A DNA stretch of 7,801 nucleotides, taken from the NCBI GenBank assembly GCA_903844785.1, contig CAIMVB010000076.1, positions 1 through 7,801 on the forward strand, in the 5' to 3' direction. Shown piece after piece: positions 5,911 to 7,801 of the stretch. How positions within the stretch are numbered: position 1 is the first letter of the stretch; every line of letters begins with the position of its first letter. Source of the stretch: an uncultured Rhodospirillales bacterium (GTDB taxonomy: Bacteria > Pseudomonadota > Alphaproteobacteria > Acetobacterales > Acetobacteraceae). The notes under the pieces are model-generated. The model was not told where the DNA came from. It did no database searches and worked only from the letters and a program-made list of their open reading frames with translations. The translations under genes were made by a program, and so were the position numbers.

Positions 5911-6824
5911 GCAGCCCTTTGCGCCTGGCCTTCATGGGCAGCCCGGATTTTTCCGTCCCGGCGCTGCGTACGCTGCATGCAGCGGGGCATGAGATTGCCG
6001 CGGTCTATTGCCAACCCCCCAAACCCGCCGGGCGCGGGCAGAAGGAAACGCCCTGCCCCGTCCACCGCGCTGCCCTGGAATTGGGCCTGCCCGTGCGCCA
6101 CCCCGCGCGGCTGAAGCGCGATGAGGCTGAACACGCTGCCTTTGCCGCGCTTGGCTTGGATGTGGCGGTGGTCGCGGCCTATGGCCTGATTTTGCCCAAG
6201 GCGATGTTGGATGCGCCGCGGCGCGGCTGCCTGAATATCCACGCATCCCTGCTGCCGCGCTGGCGCGGGGCGGGGCCGATCCAGGCGGCGATATTGGCGG
6301 GCGATGCCGAAACCGGCATCACCATCATGCGCATGGAAGAAGGGCTGGATACGGGGCCGATGCTGCTGAAGGAAGCGGTGCCGATCACGCCTGCCACCAC
6401 CACGCCCGATTTGCATGACGCGCTGTCCGAAGCGGGCGCGCGGTTGATCCTGCGCGCCTTGGATGAAAACCCAGCTGCCACGCCCCAGCCTGAAGCCGGC
6501 GTGACCTATGCCCCGAAACTGACCAAGGAAGATGGCCGCCTGCATTGGGCCGAAGCGGCCGAGGCGCTTGAACGGCGCATCCGCGCGATCAACCCCTGGC
6601 CCGGCACGTTTTTCATGCTGAAGGGTGAAGCCATCCGGGTTTCCGCTGCCAGCATTGAAGCAGGCCAAGGCACGCCAGGCGAAGCCCTGGATGATGCCGG
6701 GCTGATTGCCTGTGGTGAGGGCGCGCTTCGGCTGGCGCGGTTGCAACGCCCCGGCCGCGCCGCCATGCCAGCGGATGCCTTCTTGCGCGGCCTGCCCATT
6801 CCCGCCGGCACGCGCCTGGAATGA
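5907..6824 (+). CDS. fmt: Methionyl-tRNA formyltransferase
   Basis: This 305-residue protein transfers the formyl group from 10-formyl-tetrahydrofolate to methionyl-initiator tRNA. The N-terminal Rossmann-like domain starts [16 protein letters not shown] (5-20). The folate/catalytic site is [20 protein letters not shown] (108-127), with Asn110 and His112; the third catalytic residue is Asp148 in EGLDTGPML (145-153). The loop [15 protein letters not shown] (38-52) corresponds to the tRNA-contacting insertion. The C-terminal OB-like domain begins near 210 and includes INPWPGTFF. Length is normal. The GTG start overlaps the def stop (GTGA), indicating translational coupling, and truA follows four bases after its stop. 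A long open antisense frame across this gene is a codon-bias artefact. Confidence 0.98.
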   Translation: MSSPLRLAFMGSPDFSVPALRTLHAAGHEIAAVYCQPPKPAGRGQKETPCPVHRAALELGLPVRHPARLKRDEAEHAAFAALGLDVAVVAAYGLILPKAMLDAPRRGCLNIHASLLPRWRGAGPIQAAILAGDAETGITIMRMEEGLDTGPMLLKEAVPITPATTTPDLHDALSEAGARLILRALDENPAATPQPEAGVTYAPKLTKEDGRLHWAEAAEALERRIRAINPWPGTFFMLKGEAIRVSAASIEAGQGTPGEALDDAGLIACGEGALRLARLQRPGRAAMPADAFLRGLPIPAGTRLE

Positions 6825-6828
6825 CGCC

Positions 6829-7590
6829 ATGCCCCGCTATGCGCTGAGGCTGGAATATGATGGCGCGCCCTTTTGCGGCTGGCAGCGCCAGGATGGCTTG
6901 CTTTCCATCCAAAGCGTGCTGGAAGAAGCCGCCGCGCATTTGAATGGCGGAGAGGTGCCGCACGTCACCGCCGCCGGGCGCACCGATGCTGGCGTGCATG
7001 CCGAAGCCCAAGTGGCGCATCTGGATTTGGCAACAGACCTGCCGCCTGAGCGTGTGCGAGAGGCGCTGAATTTCCACACCCGCCCCCACCCGGTCGCCAT
7101 CACCGGCGCGGCGATTGTGGCGCCTGATTGGTCCGCCAGGTTTTCCGCCATCGGGCGGGCCTATCGCTACCGCATCCTGAACCGCCCGGCGCGCCCGGCT
7201 TTGGAATGGGGCCGCGTGTGGCATGTGAAGAAACGCCTGGATGCCGCGGCGATGCATGAAGCCGCTCAAGGGCTTTTGGGCCGGCATGATTTTTCCGCCT
7301 ATCGCGCCGCTTCCTGCCAGGCGAAATCACCACTCCGCACGCTGGACCGCCTGGACGTGACGCGCCTGGGGGATGAGATTGAAATAATCGCAGAGGCCCG
7401 CAGCTTCCTGCACCACCAGGTCCGCAACATGGTGGGCACGCTGGTGGAGGTTGGCTATGGCCGCCGCCCGGCTTCCTGGCCGCGCGCCGTTCTGCTGGGC
7501 GCAGACCGAGCCAAGGCGGGGCAGACCGCGCCGCCGGAGGGGTTGGTGCTGACAGGGGTGAAGTACCCAGAAGCGGTGGGGTGGATTTAG
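6829..7590 (+). CDS. truA: tRNA pseudouridine(38-40) synthase
   Basis: This 253-residue enzyme converts uridines 38-40 of the tRNA anticodon stem-loop to pseudouridine. The start region RYALRLEYDGAPFCGWQRQ (3-21) and the catalytic loop AAGRTDAGVHA (48-58), with nucleophile Asp53, are typical. AYRYRI (111-116) holds the conserved active-site Tyr. The C-terminal box ARSFLHHQVRNMVGTLVEVG (190-209) is also canonical. I place the start at ATG 6829, four bases after the fmt stop. An open extension back to 6706 would overlap fmt and adds 41 residues unlike the family. It closes the def-fmt-truA block, all serving initiation or tRNA maturation. Confidence 0.97.
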   Translation: MPRYALRLEYDGAPFCGWQRQDGLLSIQSVLEEAAAHLNGGEVPHVTAAGRTDAGVHAEAQVAHLDLATDLPPERVREALNFHTRPHPVAITGAAIVAPDWSARFSAIGRAYRYRILNRPARPALEWGRVWHVKKRLDAAAMHEAAQGLLGRHDFSAYRAASCQAKSPLRTLDRLDVTRLGDEIEIIAEARSFLHHQVRNMVGTLVEVGYGRRPASWPRAVLLGADRAKAGQTAPPEGLVLTGVKYPEAVGWI

Positions 7591-7602
7591 GGGCGCTGCC
7601 CC
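7590..7602 (+). other. Short GC hairpin directly after the truA stop
   Basis: GGGGC (7590-7594) and GCCCC (7598-7602) pair around GCT, starting on the last base of the stop codon. A run of CCG triplets follows instead of a T-tract. It may help end or stabilise the def-fmt-truA transcript; the sequence alone does not show termination. Confidence 0.4.
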
Positions 7603-7623
7603 GCCGCCGCCGCCTTGCCCCGA

Positions 7624-7667
7624 GCATTTTCAAGCCAAGTGGAATCACTTTGCGGCTCGGAAAATGC
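7624..7667. repeat. Palindromic intergenic element (compound 44-base inverted repeat)
   Basis: Three nested arms pair: GCATTTTC (7624-7631) with GAAAATGC (7660-7667), AGCC (7633-7636) with GGCT (7654-7657), and AAGTG (7637-7641) with CACTT (7646-7650) around GAAT. An alternative stem, CCGAGC (7620-7625) with GCTCGG (7655-7660), competes with the outer arm. The style, with GCATTTTC, an AAGTGG centre, GAAAATGCGACCAAA and an intergenic position, recalls dispersed palindromic repeats of alphaproteobacterial genomes. Only one copy is in the window, so repeat status is inferred. It may also end truA transcription, though no T-tract follows. Confidence 0.6.
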
Positions 7668-7671
7668 GACC

Positions 7672-7726
7672 AAAAAATGGTTCAGGGGCTTTTCGCCGCG
7701 TGCTCACGCGGTGAAGAGGCCCTGAA
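7672..7726 (-). terminator. Long-stem intrinsic terminator for the right-edge minus-strand gene
   Basis: Bases 7681-7701 pair with 7706-7726 over 21 positions, with one G/G mismatch (7688/7719) and two wobbles, around the loop GCTC. On the minus strand the stem is followed after three bases by TTTTTT (7677-7672), giving the classic stem plus T-tract. On the plus strand no T-tract follows, so it is oriented to stop minus transcription before it runs into truA. The stop codon and last 14 or so codons of the right-edge gene lie inside the stem. Confidence 0.75.
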
Positions 7727-7801
7727 CAAATCAAAGAATCCCGTCACCACATCAGCAATACTCCGCCCGCGCCCGGTATCAATCGAAACCGTCGCGGTCA
7801 C
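7682..7801 (-). CDS. C-terminal end of an unidentified protein entering from the right edge (partial)
   Basis: On the minus strand one frame is open from the window edge to TGA at 7684-7682. It gives 39 residues beginning VTATVSIDTGRGRSIADVVT and continuing GFFDLF, then a polar tail. The other two frames of this strand stop early. The beta-strand, Asp-Thr, then S-x-x-D-V-V helix pattern resembles the C-terminal end of P-loop small-molecule kinases such as shikimate kinase or APS kinase, but this is a weak resemblance and I do not assign a function. The tail ASSPREHAAKSP is encoded by the terminator palindrome, so it is probably not part of the folded domain. The gene converges on truA. Confidence 0.55.
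   Translation of the reverse strand: MTATVSIDTGRGRSIADVVTGFFDLFRASSPREHAAKSP

Noticed and set aside
6706..6828. N-terminal extension of truA by 41 residues
   Set aside because: It overlaps fmt in another frame and does not look like TruA, whose family N-terminus begins right after ATG 6829.
5793..6830. 345-residue minus-strand open frame
   Set aside because: It is antisense to fmt, which has all catalytic residues. The translation is Gln/Arg/Gly-rich without any motif.
7602..7613. CCG triplet run after truA as a microsatellite or CRISPR-like repeat
   Set aside because: There are only a few units in GC-rich DNA and no spacers, so it is not notable by itself.

Overview
The window (7801 bases, GC-rich) looks like chromosomal DNA of an alphaproteobacterium, probably Acetobacteraceae or a related Rhodospirillales lineage. 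The clues are a small heat-shock protein paired with a DUF1150 gene, a Bug-type orphan binding protein, a STAS-fused MlaE permease, a palindromic intergenic element of alphaproteobacterial style, and strong GC bias with many GTG starts. The taxonomic call is inference.

Left part (1-3152, all minus strand). Reading in the direction of transcription: a Bug/TctC periplasmic binding protein with a perfect AGGAGG, then a malate/L-lactate/ureidoglycolate-type dehydrogenase coupled to it by a TGATG overlap. After 5 bases comes a TrmH/SpoU-family RNA 2'-O-methyltransferase. Last is the N-terminal STAS domain of an MlaE-type lipid ABC permease that runs off the left edge. The spacing suggests one transcript for at least the first three genes.

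Middle (3153-4470). A 92-base divergent intergenic region separates the Bug gene from a plus-strand M20 amidohydrolase. That gene converges on DUF1150 with a shared hairpin between them.

Heat-shock unit (4455-5348, minus strand). A small heat-shock protein gene is followed by a DUF1150 gene. Its leader folds into two hairpins. The second traps the AGGAGG Shine-Dalgarno with a UCGCU strand, which is the signature of a ROSE-type RNA thermometer. A CTTGCAA/CCAAGATAAT promoter candidate lies just upstream. This is the most interesting part of the window.

Right part (5383-7590, plus strand). The tightly packed block def-fmt-truA covers formyl-methionine removal, initiator tRNA formylation and tRNA pseudouridylation. 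After truA come a small hairpin, a 44-base palindromic element, and a long hairpin with a T-tract on the minus strand. That long hairpin overlaps the last codons of an unidentified minus-strand gene entering from the right edge.

Most of the window is ordinary metabolism and housekeeping. I see no phage, transposase, CRISPR, defence or RNA-gene signal.
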